This document shows positions 8,458-17,389 of a DNA stretch of 64,000 nucleotides, piece after piece; position 1 is the stretch's first letter, and each line of letters begins with the position of its first letter. This stretch comes from Nocardioides caldifontis (GTDB lineage: Bacteria > Actinomycetota > Actinomycetes > Propionibacteriales > Nocardioidaceae), in contig NZ_VHIB01000018.1 of assembly GCF_008087345.1 (NCBI RefSeq), positions 1 to 64,000 of the forward strand, given 5' to 3'. A program made the position numbers and the translations under genes. The notes under the pieces are model-generated. The model ran no database searches. It worked only from the letters and a program-made list of their open reading frames with translations, and was not told the origin of the DNA.

Positions 8458-9687
8458 ATGGTGGGCGAGATTCGACGGGCTCTGATGGACGGGGGCGAGC
8501 AGCTCCCTCGCACGGGAGCCGTACGCGCCGGCGAGACGGCGTCGCTGCCGTTCGTGGTGGTCGACGCGCATGGCGAGGAGGTCGAGCCGTTCTCGGCGTT
8601 CTTGCGGGACCTGATGCTTACCGACATGAGCCCGCTCACCGCCCGCTCCTACGCCCAGGACCTGCTGCGCTGGTGGCGGCTGCTTCACGCGCTTGAGGTC
8701 GACTGGGATCGCGCGACGCGCGCCGACGTCGAGGTATTGGTCGGCTGGATGCGAACAGCCGACAACCCGCAACGACGGCGCGGGCCGTCGACATCGACGT
8801 CGACGGCGTCGGTCAACCACCGCACCGGCAAGCGCGCGCTCGGGTCGGGGTACGCCCCGGCGACCATCAACCACACCCTCTCGGTGCTGTCCTCGTTCTA
8901 CATCTTCCACGCCCAGTTCGGCCGCGGCCAAACCAGGAACCCGGTGCCGGCTAGCTCGACTCGCCGCGCACGACTGGCGCACCGCAGCCCGCTCGAACCA
9001 CGGCCGCAACAGCGCCGCGCGCCGCTGCGACAGAAGCCACCGGCGCTGGTCCCCCGTTCTCTCCCAGACGAGCTGGCCGCCGAACTGCTCGCTGCGATGC
9101 GCAACACGCGCGACCGGGCGCTGCTGGCCTCGTTCCTTTCCACCGGGGCCAGGGCCAGCGAACTGCTCGGCGTCACCGGCGACCGGGTGGACTGGACCCG
9201 ACAGCAGCTCTGGGTGATCAGCAAGGGCACCCGCGCCCTGCAGCCAGTGCCCAGCTCGCCGGAGGCGCTGCGCCTGCTGGCGGTCTACTTCGACGAGCGC
9301 GGCACACCCGCCGGCGACGAGGTCATCTGGCGCGCCCTGCGCGGCCAGCCACGGCCGCTGTCGTACTTCGCCGCACGGAGGGTGGTGCAACGCGCGAACG
9401 ATCAGCTGGGCACGGACTGGACGCTGCACGATCTGCGGCACACCACGATCGAACGGATGACCGCCGACCCGAACCTCACCCTGGAGGACGTCATGACCGT
9501 CACCAGGCACCAGCATGTGGCCTCCCTGGACCCGTACCTGCGGCCCCGGGTCGAGGAGGTCTTCGACCGGCTCCAACAGCACTACACCGCGCCCCGACCG
9601 GCGACCACGCCGACGCCGGGATACGACCACGCCGACTTCAAGACCGTGTTCGGTGGCGGCAGTTCGGCGGGTGAGGTCGATGGCTGA
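8458..9687 (+). CDS. Tyrosine recombinase/integrase
   Basis: A 409-residue site-specific recombinase. Residues about 45-165 form the SAM-like core-binding domain (FLRDLMLTDMSPLTARSYA), and the catalytic domain follows from about 215. The catalytic residues are visible: R in STGARASELLG, K in VISKGTRAL, H..R in LHDLRHTTIE, H in VTRHQHV and Y in SLDPYL. The segment between the domains is rich in Arg and Pro (RPQQRRAPLRQK). ATG 8458 is the only sensible start. It overlaps the next gene by eight bases. All catalytic residues are present, so it may be active although the element is broken. Confidence 0.85.
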   Translation: MVGEIRRALMDGGEQLPRTGAVRAGETASLPFVVVDAHGEEVEPFSAFLRDLMLTDMSPLTARSYAQDLLRWWRLLHALEVDWDRATRADVEVLVGWMRTADNPQRRRGPSTSTSTASVNHRTGKRALGSGYAPATINHTLSVLSSFYIFHAQFGRGQTRNPVPASSTRRARLAHRSPLEPRPQQRRAPLRQKPPALVPRSLPDELAAELLAAMRNTRDRALLASFLSTGARASELLGVTGDRVDWTRQQLWVISKGTRALQPVPSSPEALRLLAVYFDERGTPAGDEVIWRALRGQPRPLSYFAARRVVQRANDQLGTDWTLHDLRHTTIERMTADPNLTLEDVMTVTRHQHVASLDPYLRPRVEEVFDRLQQHYTAPRPATTPTPGYDHADFKTVFGGGSSAGEVDG

Positions 9688-10593
9688 GCGACGACACACC
9701 AAGCAACGCGCGCTGCACCCCGAAGCCCCGCCGCGCCCACGTCGGCAACTGACTGCCCGGCAGGTGATCACTCCGTCACCATCCCCGGCCCCCGCGGTCC
9801 CACCCCGCCCCCACGGGAACCTGGACACCGCGACCGCGGAACAGATCGCTGCGATCGCCGACGAGATCTGGCCGGTCAGCCAATCGCGCTCCTCCGAACG
9901 CCGCGCTGGGCTGCGTCATCTGCTCGCATACCTGGCCCAGTACCCGGGCGGGACCTGGCAGGAGCAGTGGCTCGCATCCGGGCTGGACGCCGGCATCACC
10001 CAGGTTCGCGACCTCTTCACGCTGCCGTCGCACCGCGAGCACGCCGGCCACGCGCTGAAGATGCTGTTCTGCCTGCGGGTGATTCACCCGTCCCTTCCTG
10101 CATTCCGCAGAAACAGGTTCAAACACTACTTCCAGGACTTCGAGGCCGCCCAAGCCGATCCGGACCTCGAGCGGTTCTCGACACTGGTTGATCAGACGAA
10201 CACCTCGCTCCACTACAAGCGCTGCGCGAGGATGGATGTTGCCGGCGCGCTGACTACCCAAGGCATCGAGCTGGCCGACCTGACCGCCGAAGGGTTGCTG
10301 CACCATGCGGTCGAGACCCGCCGCGGGCGCTACGGCGCCGGCTACGAGCACCACATCGGACACCTCGCCTGGCAGGTTCTGCACGGGTGCGGGCACTTCG
10401 GTCCCGGTGTCCCCGCCACGCTGCGTGGCGCGATGCGCGCCCCAGCGATGACGCCGGCTCAGCTGGTCGATTCCTATGACCTGGCCAACCAGGATGTCGC
10501 CGAGATGCTGACCCGTTACCTGACCCGCCGCAGCCACGACCTGGACTACTCGACCCTGCGAGGGCTTGCGCGAGACCTGTGCGACATCTTTTG
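9680..10593 (+). pseudogene. Second recombinase-like protein of the element, C-terminus cut off
   Basis: ATG 9680 starts MAERRHTKQRALHP within the end of the preceding integrase. About 304 codons remain, up to LRGLARDLCDIFW, where the frame enters an ISL3-type end (GGCTCTCC from 10594); 22 meaningless codons follow to a stop at 10660. Full-length relatives are expected to be roughly twice as long, with their own recombinase-like catalytic part downstream. The remaining part has a Pro-rich N-terminus and a helical body (EHAGHALKMLFCLRVIHPS). It is probably non-functional. Confidence 0.65.
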
Positions 10594-10838
10594 GGCTCTC
10601 CTGACTCATCCGTGGGTTCTCATCCACCCGGGAGGACCGGGCGGTGTCGGCCGTCGCTGAGCATGGCCAGGGCGATGAGGGCGTCGGGGCTAGCGAAGCC
10701 GAAGGCCCCCCGGGTGATCAGGCAGATCTTCGGTGTTGACCGACTCGATGCGCCCGTTAGACAGGCCGCGTTCGATCGCGGCGATGATCGAGTCTCGGTG
10801 GGCGACAATGCGGCGTTCGAGGCTTACGAGGGCGTCCC
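10594..10838 (-). pseudogene. ISL3-family transposase remnant (3' end and terminus)
   Basis: Starts at an ISL3-like terminus (GGCTCTCCTGACTCATCC). On the minus strand, from about 10838 downwards, the sequence reads RDALVSLERRIVAHRDSI, then IAAIERGLSNGRIESVNT, and after a one-base shift ITRGAFGFASPDALIALAML and the stop at 10620. This is the C-terminal end of an ISL3-type transposase of a different subgroup from the element at 14230. Only the last 70 or so codons remain. It was inserted into the recombinase element and then cut by the IS5 remnant. Confidence 0.75.
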
Positions 10839-11173
10839 GATGTCGTCGTGGCCGACCGCGCCTACACCAACGGCGTCAACCGGCGCATGCTGGCCGCGCG
10901 CGGCGTCAAGACGGTCATCCCACAGAAGGCCACCGAGATCGCCGCCCGACACGGAAGGGCTCGGCCGGCGGGAGACCGCCCGCCCTCGATCCCGAGATCT
11001 ATAAGGGCCGCAACGTCGTGGATCGCTCCTTCAACCAGTCGAAGCAGCGGCGGGGCCTGGCGACCCGCTACGACAAGCTCGCCATCTCACCTACCGGGCC
11101 GCAGCCGTGCTCGAGGGCTGCATCCGCTGGCTCCACCTATTGGGAGACGCCCTGTCCGGACCGCGTCCTCCTC
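10839..11173 (+). pseudogene. IS5-family transposase remnant with frameshifts
   Basis: Plus-strand sense fragments read VVVADRAYTNGVNRRMLAAR and VKTVIPQKATEIAARHGR, then in a second frame PALDPEIYKGRNVVDRSFNQ and KQRRGLATRYDKLAI, then in a third frame TYRAAAVLEGCIRWLHLLGD. This is the C-terminal half of an IS5-group DDE transposase (the NVVDRSFN..KQRRGLATRYDK motif is diagnostic). At least two frameshifts are present and the 5' half is missing. Confidence 0.78.
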
Positions 11174-11891
11174 ACTGGGCATGCCGGTCCACAAAGCTTC
11201 AGGCTCCTCGAGGTCTGTGCGATGCGCCGCGGCCACGTCACCGGATGCCGATCCCCGTATGCGGAACAGTTCGACGCCTCCGGGGGTAATCTTGGACTCT
11301 CCCTTGTCCCATGCTTGTTGTCGCCACCCAATGCCGGAAAGGAGGCGTGCCAACAGGTTCGGGCCCGTCGGAGGGACCGCGGTAACGAATCGAGCCGTTC
11401 GACTGCGCCCTTGCTACCCGACTTCAACTGGCTGACGGATCCCGCAAGAGGGAAGTTGTCGCAGGTCACACTCTCCGAGGTTTCCCTGGGAGACGCGGCG
11501 GGTAGCCGATCAGCCGGGAGGAACGTGCCACTTGGACCTGATATCGGACCACCGCCTCGCCACTGGCCAGGCGTCCTGCGGAGGTGATTCGTCCCACCGG
11601 CCGCTCGCTAATATGCGGGCGGCCTGCCTCCTGCCGGCTGCGGTCGCCGACCCTGCGAGGAGCCCCACCACCAGTCACCGGGCCGGTTGCACGGCGACCA
11701 CTCGAAGGGCCCCGGCACGGTGCGTGGGCGGATGATCCCCGTCGTAGGACTTTATAGGTGTGGGGGATCGTCTCCCAGGCGGCCGGTTCCATCGATGGGG
11801 TCGCTCCGTGGGTGTGGTGCCTGGTGTTGCCGTGGGGCTCCGAGCTGATTGCTGCCGACGAGATGCCGTGCTGACCGGGATCGTGCGACGG
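11174..11891. other. Long stretch without a convincing gene
   Basis: No frame here has a convincing combination of start, ribosome site and family signature. A minus-strand frame at 11087-11353 includes GIGWRQQAWDKGESKITPGG and looks slightly protein-like, so a decayed gene is possible. The part from about 11740 to 11891 must contain the promoter of the following membrane-protein gene. I see no terminal repeats or RNA gene. Confidence 0.4.
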
Positions 11892-12956
11892 ATGCCCGGA
11901 AGCGGCCCGATCCGCCCTTGGCTGCTGGCCTTCGCGAGTTACGTCGTAACGATCTTGGCCTTGACGGCCCTCGGCGCACCGTCACCGCCACTCTTCGCCG
12001 CCATTGTCGCGGGCTGCCTCGCGGCGCGGCGATTGCCCGACCAGCCGCAACTCCCGGGGCCGATGCGTGACCTCGGCATGGGCCTGGTGGGTGCCGCTGC
12101 AGGCGCCAACGTCGACAGCGACGTGCTCGACACCATCGTCGACCAGCCGGTTGCGGTGGTGGGAGGGGTAGCGGCCACGCTGGTGATCACAATGCTCGTC
12201 GGACAGCTGCTACGACTCGACCCTGAGGTGGACGGCCCGACCGCGGCCTTCGCCTCGATCGCCGGCGGGGCGTCGGGGGTGTCGCTCGCAGCCCGGGAAT
12301 TCGGGGCGGACGACGCCGTCGTCATGTCCATCCAGTATCTGCGGGTGGTGCTCGTCCTGGTGAGCGTGCCGGTGGTTGCGCCGATGCTGGGCGACGCGGG
12401 CGGGGCCCACCTCGGTGCGCCCGGCGCGAGCGACGCGCTGTCGCAGCACGTCTACACCCTCGCGGCCCTGGGGATCGGTCTGGGGCTGGCGCGTGTGCTG
12501 CGGTTCAGTGCCTCGGCGATCCTGCTGACGCTAGTCGTGTCGAGTGCACTCGCACTGTCGGGCGTCTTCGCGAACCCCGGCGTGCCCGGCTGGGCACTCG
12601 CCGTCGGATACACGATTGTCGGTGCCAACGTGGGTCTTGGCCTTACCCGCGAGCGACTGCGGCGGCTCGCCCGGCTCTTCCCGCTGGCGATGGGGCAAAT
12701 CCTGGTCGGGGTCGTGGCCTGTGGCGTGGTGGGCATTGTGTTTGCCGACGCGATCGGGATCGCGCGCATCGATGGCTACCTCGCCACGAGCCCCGGTGGC
12801 TTGCCGGCTGTGGTCGCGGTGGCGGTCGACTCAGGTGAGGAGGTCGGTCTCATTCTGACGATGCAGTTTCTGCGGGTGTTCGTCGCACTGGCGTGCGCGC
12901 CGCTGATCGGCCCCCTGCTGCGGCGCCGGTCCCCGCCTACCCGGCCGGCGGCGTGA
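11892..12956 (+). CDS. AbrB-family membrane protein (putative transporter)
   Basis: A 354-residue integral membrane protein of the AbrB/PF05145 family (the name comes from early ammonia-monooxygenase annotation and does not imply that reaction). About nine to ten hydrophobic helices are visible, in two homologous halves; conserved family pieces are LGAPSPPLFAAIVAGCLAA, GMGLVGAAAGANV, and in the second half GWALAVGYTIVGANVGLGLT and LATSPGGLPAVVAVAV. ATG 11892 is chosen; GTG 11868 in the same frame is an alternative giving eight more residues. Neither has a strong ribosome site. It is isolated among pseudogenes and IS remnants. The transported substrate is unknown. Confidence 0.82.
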   Translation: MPGSGPIRPWLLAFASYVVTILALTALGAPSPPLFAAIVAGCLAARRLPDQPQLPGPMRDLGMGLVGAAAGANVDSDVLDTIVDQPVAVVGGVAATLVITMLVGQLLRLDPEVDGPTAAFASIAGGASGVSLAAREFGADDAVVMSIQYLRVVLVLVSVPVVAPMLGDAGGAHLGAPGASDALSQHVYTLAALGIGLGLARVLRFSASAILLTLVVSSALALSGVFANPGVPGWALAVGYTIVGANVGLGLTRERLRRLARLFPLAMGQILVGVVACGVVGIVFADAIGIARIDGYLATSPGGLPAVVAVAVDSGEEVGLILTMQFLRVFVALACAPLIGPLLRRRSPPTRPAA

Positions 12957-13122
12957 GCACCGATGCCGCCTCGAGTCCCACACCGCCCTGGCCCTGTGGC
13001 TGTGCCAGAAACCGGGGTTCAGGCCCGAGCATAGTGGTGATTCCCGTAGGGGCGACGCGATTGTCGGAGGAGGGATCCGGCTGTGGTCACGCTCCGCGAG
13101 CCCATCCGCCCGCGGGACATAG

Positions 13123-13580
13123 CTAACGGCGTTGCCGTCCGTTACGGTCGGCAGCCCAGACGGTCCTGGGACGCGGCGGGGCCGACAAGCTCCTTTGCGA
13201 CACCGCGCCGCCCGGCCAGAGCCGGCGCAAGTCCTGGTAGTGGATGAGGCTGCCGACCAAGCCGACGCCACCACCCCAGGCTGCGGTCGTGCCGCGCGTT
13301 GCCAGCTGCGCCCGCAGCAACGCGACCAAGTCGGCCGGACCGCGATGCTGGTACTCGACCATGGCCTCAGTGTCGAGCCTCGCGGGCCGAAAGCCCGCCG
13401 GGTAAACAACAACCCGAGGACCTCGGTGCGGCTGCGCGGACAATAGCTGATGACGTGCGCGGCCACGTCTCGCACTCGCCGACCCGCACAAAGGCTGGGC
13501 ACCCCCACTGCTCGACCAACGCGACTCGAGGAAGTCAGCCATGTCGTCCGCTCGGGAGCTGCCATTGCCATGGCGTCCAT
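13123..13580 (-). pseudogene. Maleylpyruvate isomerase-like (DinB/mycothiol family) pseudogene
   Basis: On the minus strand, GVPSLCAGRRVRDVAAHVIS (from about 13480) is the family signature of mycothiol-dependent maleylpyruvate isomerase-like N-terminal domains. The continuation, EAMVEYQHRGPADLVALLRA and GGGVGLVGSLIHYQDLRR, is in another frame (about 13392-13224). Beyond that similarity fades. At least one frameshift and a degenerate C-terminus make it a pseudogene. Intact members are about 200-260 residues and use or are predicted to use mycothiol, which fits an actinobacterial host. The segment 12957-13122 between this and the membrane-protein gene shows nothing else. Confidence 0.6.
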
Positions 13581-14221
13581 GACCACGTCGTAACCATGTA
13601 GCTTCGGATCCGCGCTCACCTCAAGCGGTCGAGTCACGGACAGCCTCGCCGATTCCCTAGAACTAGATGTGTTGATGGCCGCCCCGCTTGACGATCGCGT
13701 CGTCATTCGTCGCATCGTCGTCCCTGCTGGAAGCAACCGGCACCAGCGCGACGCGGCCTCTGCATTTGGCACGGACGACCTCACTACAGTTCATGACCAA
13801 CGGGACGTCCGCAAGCAGGGCTGTCACTTGAGAAGAACTCGGCGCGTGCCGCTTCCCACTCCCCGGGATCGATGCCGCCTTTACGGTTGGCAAAGACACC
13901 GATCATGACGTCGTCGCTCGTCAGTCCGTCAATGGCAAATCCATCATGGCGAACGGCCAGGGCCCTCCACCGACTGGTAACCCTCCGCCGGACGCAAGCG
14001 TCAGGGCCCTGAGATCGAGCCGCCTTCGCCGTAGCCGTTCGGCTACCGCACGTCTCGGCTCCCTGGCCGGAGGCAGCTCGGCGACGTGGTTCCCAATAGA
14101 GCCACGTTGGCCTACCGGTCTCGTGCCTACGGTGCCCGTAGTCGATCTCGGTCGGCGTGCCCCGCGAACAACGGGTCCGGCTTGTCAATACGCGTATCCA
14201 TACGCCGGCACGTCGACTGGC
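13581..14221. other. Stretch without a convincing gene
   Basis: Short open frames occur on both strands, but none has a ribosome site and a coherent protein. A minus-strand segment reading RHDGFAIDGLTSDDVMIGVF and FANRKGGIDPGEWEAARAEF (about 13990-13840) could be a fragment of a decayed gene that I cannot identify. The ISL3 element begins directly after the 8-base target duplicate ending at 14229. Confidence 0.35.
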
Positions 14222-14229
14222 CCATTGAC

Positions 14230-15652
14230 GGCTCTTCACAATCCAGGGTGTAGTCGTGGCCTGAAGCCTCCGGACTCCAGCAGCGATCTAGCGATGTAGT
14301 TGGTGAGGTTGCGGAACCCGAGGGCGGAGCCGCGGAGGTGTTCCAGGCGACCGTTGATGGCCTCGGTCGGACCGTTGCTGGTGCCCGGTCGTTCGAAGTA
14401 GGCCAGCACGTCAGCTGCGCGCTTCTTCAACGTCCGCCCTAGCGTGACGAGCTCGGCCAGCGCCCGCGGGACGCCGTGGCTGAGCGACTCGATCAGCTTG
14501 ACCATGAGCTTGCGACCGTGGGCGCGATCTGGGTGCCGGTAGGCGGTGATCATCCGCTGGTAGATCCACCAGGTCACCTCGACCTCGACGTGGGCGTCGG
14601 TGGCGAAGAGGGTCTCGAGCCGGTCCTTCTGCTTGTCGGTGAGGAGGGCACGTCCGGTGTGTAGCGTCCTGCGTGCGTTGTAGAGCGGGTCGTCCTTGCG
14701 GCCACGGTGGCCGTGCAGGTTCTGCTGAACACGGCGTCGGCAGCGGTCCAATGCGTCGCCGGCCAGGCGGACCACGTGGAAGGGATCCATCACCGCGACC
14801 GCGTCGGGGACTTCCTCGGATGCCGCGGTCTTGAAGCCGGTGAACCCGTCCATCGCGACGACCTCGATCTGATCGCGCCATGCCTGCGGGCGCTCAGCAA
14901 GCCAGGTCTTGAACGCTGCCTTGGAGCGGCCCTCGACCATGTCCAACAAGCGTGCTGGGCCGGTGCCGTCACGGATGGGCGTGAGGTCGATGAGCACCTT
15001 GACGTACTTGTCCCCGCGCCGCGTGTGACGCCATACGTGCTCGTCGACGCCGAGGACCTTGACGCCGTCGAAGCGGTGCGCGTCGTCGATCAGGACGCGC
15101 TTGCCCTCAGCGAGGACGGCGTCATTGGCGGTGTTCCACGCGACACCGAGCCCGTCGGCGACCCGAGCGACGGTGAGGTGGGCGACCACGATCCCTTCCA
15201 GCGCCCACCGCAGCCACGGCGCGAGAGCTTCGCTCGCGGCTCGGCGGCGCGGGTGGTGTCTTGGCGCCACACGTGCCCGCAGCCCGTGCATCGGTAGCGC
15301 CGGATCGTGATGACCAGCGTGGTCGGGCGCCAACCCAACGGCTCGTGTGCCAGCCGCCGCTGGACGGTGTCACGCGGGGCGCCCTCGCAGCCACAGCGGC
15401 GGCACCACTGATCGGGTTCAACAACCCGACAAGCGAGGACCGCGCGGCCCGGTTCGAGCCGTTGGCCAGTGACCTCAAGGCCGAGGTCATCGAGCCGGGC
15501 GAACGTGGTCAGGTCAGGGCGCGCGAAGGTAGCGTCAGACAAGTCGAGGTCTTCCAGGTGGCTGGCGTAGGAACCGCCATTCTCGGGAGACCTCGACGTC
15601 TACCCGGCCACCGGCCCCGGTCCGCTCGCTACACCGTCAACTGTGAAGAGCC
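14230..15652 (-). mobile_element. ISL3-family insertion sequence with 8-bp target duplication
   Basis: The ends are GGCTCTTCACA (14230-14240) and its inverted copy TGTGAAGAGCC ending at 15652; the similarity extends inward to a shared GGTGTAG. The element is flanked by an exact 8-bp direct repeat, CCATTGAC, at 14222-14229 and 15653-15660, which is the target-duplication length of ISL3 elements. The transposase on the minus strand is frameshifted, so the copy is probably no longer autonomous. Ninety bases of its right end recur exactly, in inverted orientation, at 26055-26144. Confidence 0.93.
14236..15542 (-). pseudogene. ISL3-family transposase with one frameshift
   Basis: TTG 15542 opens the gene. 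The N-terminal zinc-ribbon cysteines are visible (CRRCGCEG and CTGCGHVW), then DTTRAAEPRAKLSRR, after which one base is missing near 15207. Sense resumes as LRWALEGIVVAHLTVARVAD and runs to the stop at 14236. Catalytic-region motifs are KVLGVDEHVWRH, EVVAMDGFTGFK and SNGPTEAINGRLEHLRG. Joined, the protein would be about 435 residues, normal for ISL3. The break leaves the catalytic part without its DNA-binding N-terminus. Confidence 0.85.
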
Positions 15653-15791
15653 CCATTGACGGGTGAGTTCATCGGAACTAACGTGGCGGCTCAGCCGCAC
15701 GGTCGACAACCTACCGGAGGGATGAACTCATGGGATTCATCCCGACCGCGGCGCCTGTCGGCCGACCTAGATTCATGTCAGGGGTGCATTA
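15653..15791 (+). promoter_or_regulatory. Leader region of the catabolic island with a GCGGCT-C-AGCCGC palindrome
   Basis: The 139 bases between the ISL3 element and the first gene contain a perfect palindrome, GCGGCT C AGCCGC (15686-15698), which could be an operator. No clear -35/-10 pair stands out. The insertion lies close enough that the island may have lost or gained its promoter by the ISL3 event. Confidence 0.35.
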
Positions 15792-16637
15792 GTGGGCAAT
15801 CGCTTGGTCACCTTTTCCGAGGTTCCAAAACTTCTCTCCGGCGCTCGGAGCGTCACATTGGGGGGAATGCTCCTGGAGAACCGCCCAGCTACATTGGTGC
15901 GCGCGCTCCTGCGGGAGGGCGTGAAGGACCTCTTTGTAACCTCCGCCCCCGCCGCCTCGTGGGATGCGGATATCCTTTTAGCGACGGAGAGAGTGGCCAG
16001 AATCCGAATACCGCATATCTCGCTGGGTTCCCTTGGTTTAGCCCCTGGCCTCCGTCGGGCCGTTGGTCAGGGCCTTACCATCGATGAGGTCGATGAAGCC
16101 ACGTTAATCGGTGGCTACATGGCGGCAGCCGCTAACTCTCGGTTGCAAGTCCTCGACCACCTCGGTCGCAATGATGTTCTAGACGGCAACCCCTTGATCG
16201 TCGAATCGGGGGGGCTCCGCGGCGTGGAACCTCTCCGAGTCGACCTCGCCCTTATCCATGCGCCATTGGGCGACGCGTCCGGAAACTTATGCCACTTCGG
16301 GAGTCGCTACGCCGACCTTCTCATGGCCCGATCCGCCCGCGTCGTTGTTGCCCAAGTGGACCGAATAGTTCCGCGGACGACGACCGCCAGGATGGGGATA
16401 TCCGTGCCAGGCTATCTAGTCGACGCCATCCTTGAGGCACCCTATGGTGCGCATCCGACCGGCAGTGCTGGCGCGTACGTCGCGGATATGGATCACCTTG
16501 ATGGATATCGGTCCCAGGTCACTGCCGGGGACGTGGACGAGTACTTGAAGCGGTTCTGTAATCACGAATCCGTTGACGCCTACATCGCCGAGGTCGGGGA
16601 GGCCCGTCTCGAGCATTTGGCCAGGTTGGCGGCATGA
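15792..16637 (+). CDS. CoA-transferase family I alpha subunit, IpdA/GctA-like
   Basis: A 281-residue family I CoA-transferase alpha subunit, related to glutaconate CoA-transferase GctA and to IpdA, which with IpdB opens the last steroid ring. Recognisable parts are VTLGGMLLENRPATLVRALL, the Gly-rich SLGSLGLAPGLRRAVGQGL and LALIHAPLGDASGN. It starts at GTG 15792 and overlaps the beta subunit in ATGA, as expected for a heteromeric enzyme. Codon use and base composition are less GC-rich than in the operons after 29 kb. Whether it transfers CoA or hydrolyses a ring is not decided by the sequence. Confidence 0.82.
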   Translation: MGNRLVTFSEVPKLLSGARSVTLGGMLLENRPATLVRALLREGVKDLFVTSAPAASWDADILLATERVARIRIPHISLGSLGLAPGLRRAVGQGLTIDEVDEATLIGGYMAAAANSRLQVLDHLGRNDVLDGNPLIVESGGLRGVEPLRVDLALIHAPLGDASGNLCHFGSRYADLLMARSARVVVAQVDRIVPRTTTARMGISVPGYLVDAILEAPYGAHPTGSAGAYVADMDHLDGYRSQVTAGDVDEYLKRFCNHESVDAYIAEVGEARLEHLARLAA

Positions 16638-17389
16638 CCACGCCTGAGGCCTCGGTAAAGGAGCGTATCGCAATCCTCCTCTCTCGCGAGTTGGAGGACG
16701 ACTGGGTCGCCTGCACGGGGGTCGGATCCACCATCCCCCTCGCCGCCTGCATGCTGGCCCAAGCGGCTCACGCTCCGTCCCTGACCGTCCTCGCTGGAGG
16801 GATATTCGTCGATCCGAGGCGTTTAGTCCCGGAGTTCTGCGCCGGATACGATGCTCAGCCCGAACACATCGCCGACATGTCTGACCTGTTTGCAATTACG
16901 GAACTTGGCATCGACGTCATCTTCTACAGCGGAATGCAGATTGATCACCACGCGAACATCAACCTGCATCGGGTGAAGATGAGTAGCGGTTCCGTCCTTC
17001 GCGGCCCCGGAATCGCCAACACTAGTTTTGGCCACACTGCACGTCGCGTATTCCTGTGGACGGAAAGACACGACGCCAGGACGTTGAGAGAAAACGTTGA
17101 CTTCGTTTCGGTTGCAGGACATCGATACAAGGGATTGACACGCCAGGAGTTGGGTCTGCCGAATCAAGGACCGACAATCCTCGTGACCTCGGAAGTCCTC
17201 TTTCGACCTGATCACGAAGGGCTGTTGCAACCAGTCGGCATCCACGGATCAGCGGACTGGTCATCCGTCTCGGCAGCGACCGGATGGGAGTTGGGACCTG
17301 CGGATGTGCCCACTCTCGACCCGATCGAGGATGCGGAGTTGACGCTGTTGCGCAAGGTCGTAGACCCCATGGGAATGCTGAGGCGCTGA
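16634..17389 (+). CDS. CoA-transferase family I beta subunit, IpdB/GctB-like
   Basis: A 251-residue partner of the preceding subunit. It contains the family segments WVACTGVGSTIPLAACMLAQ, GIDVIFYSGMQIDHHANINL and VLRGPGIANTSFGHTARRV, ending DAELTLLRKVVDPMGMLRR. The Glu that forms the acyl-CoA anhydride in classical family I beta subunits is not obvious at the usual place; IpdB proteins also lack it, which favours an IpdAB-like reaction over simple CoA transfer, though this is inference. The next gene starts in the stop codon (TGATG). Confidence 0.8.
   Translation: MTTPEASVKERIAILLSRELEDDWVACTGVGSTIPLAACMLAQAAHAPSLTVLAGGIFVDPRRLVPEFCAGYDAQPEHIADMSDLFAITELGIDVIFYSGMQIDHHANINLHRVKMSSGSVLRGPGIANTSFGHTARRVFLWTERHDARTLRENVDFVSVAGHRYKGLTRQELGLPNQGPTILVTSEVLFRPDHEGLLQPVGIHGSADWSSVSAATGWELGPADVPTLDPIEDAELTLLRKVVDPMGMLRR

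Larger units (their letters stand above)
8331..10593 (+). mobile_element. Tyrosine-recombinase element, right part lost
   Basis: The sequence from the helicase break to 10593 carries two overlapping recombinase-like genes, the arrangement of Tn554-like or tripartite tyrosine-recombinase elements in actinobacteria. The left edge is inferred from the loss of helicase similarity and not from a recognised terminal repeat. The right edge is set by the first base of an ISL3-type terminus (GGCTCTCC at 10594), which cuts the second gene. The third gene expected for such elements is missing. Confidence 0.55.

Noticed and set aside
11466-11792. 108-codon minus-strand frame upstream of the AbrB-like gene
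   Set aside because: No ribosome site, Arg/Pro-rich composition typical of non-coding high-GC DNA, and it would cover the promoter of the membrane-protein gene.
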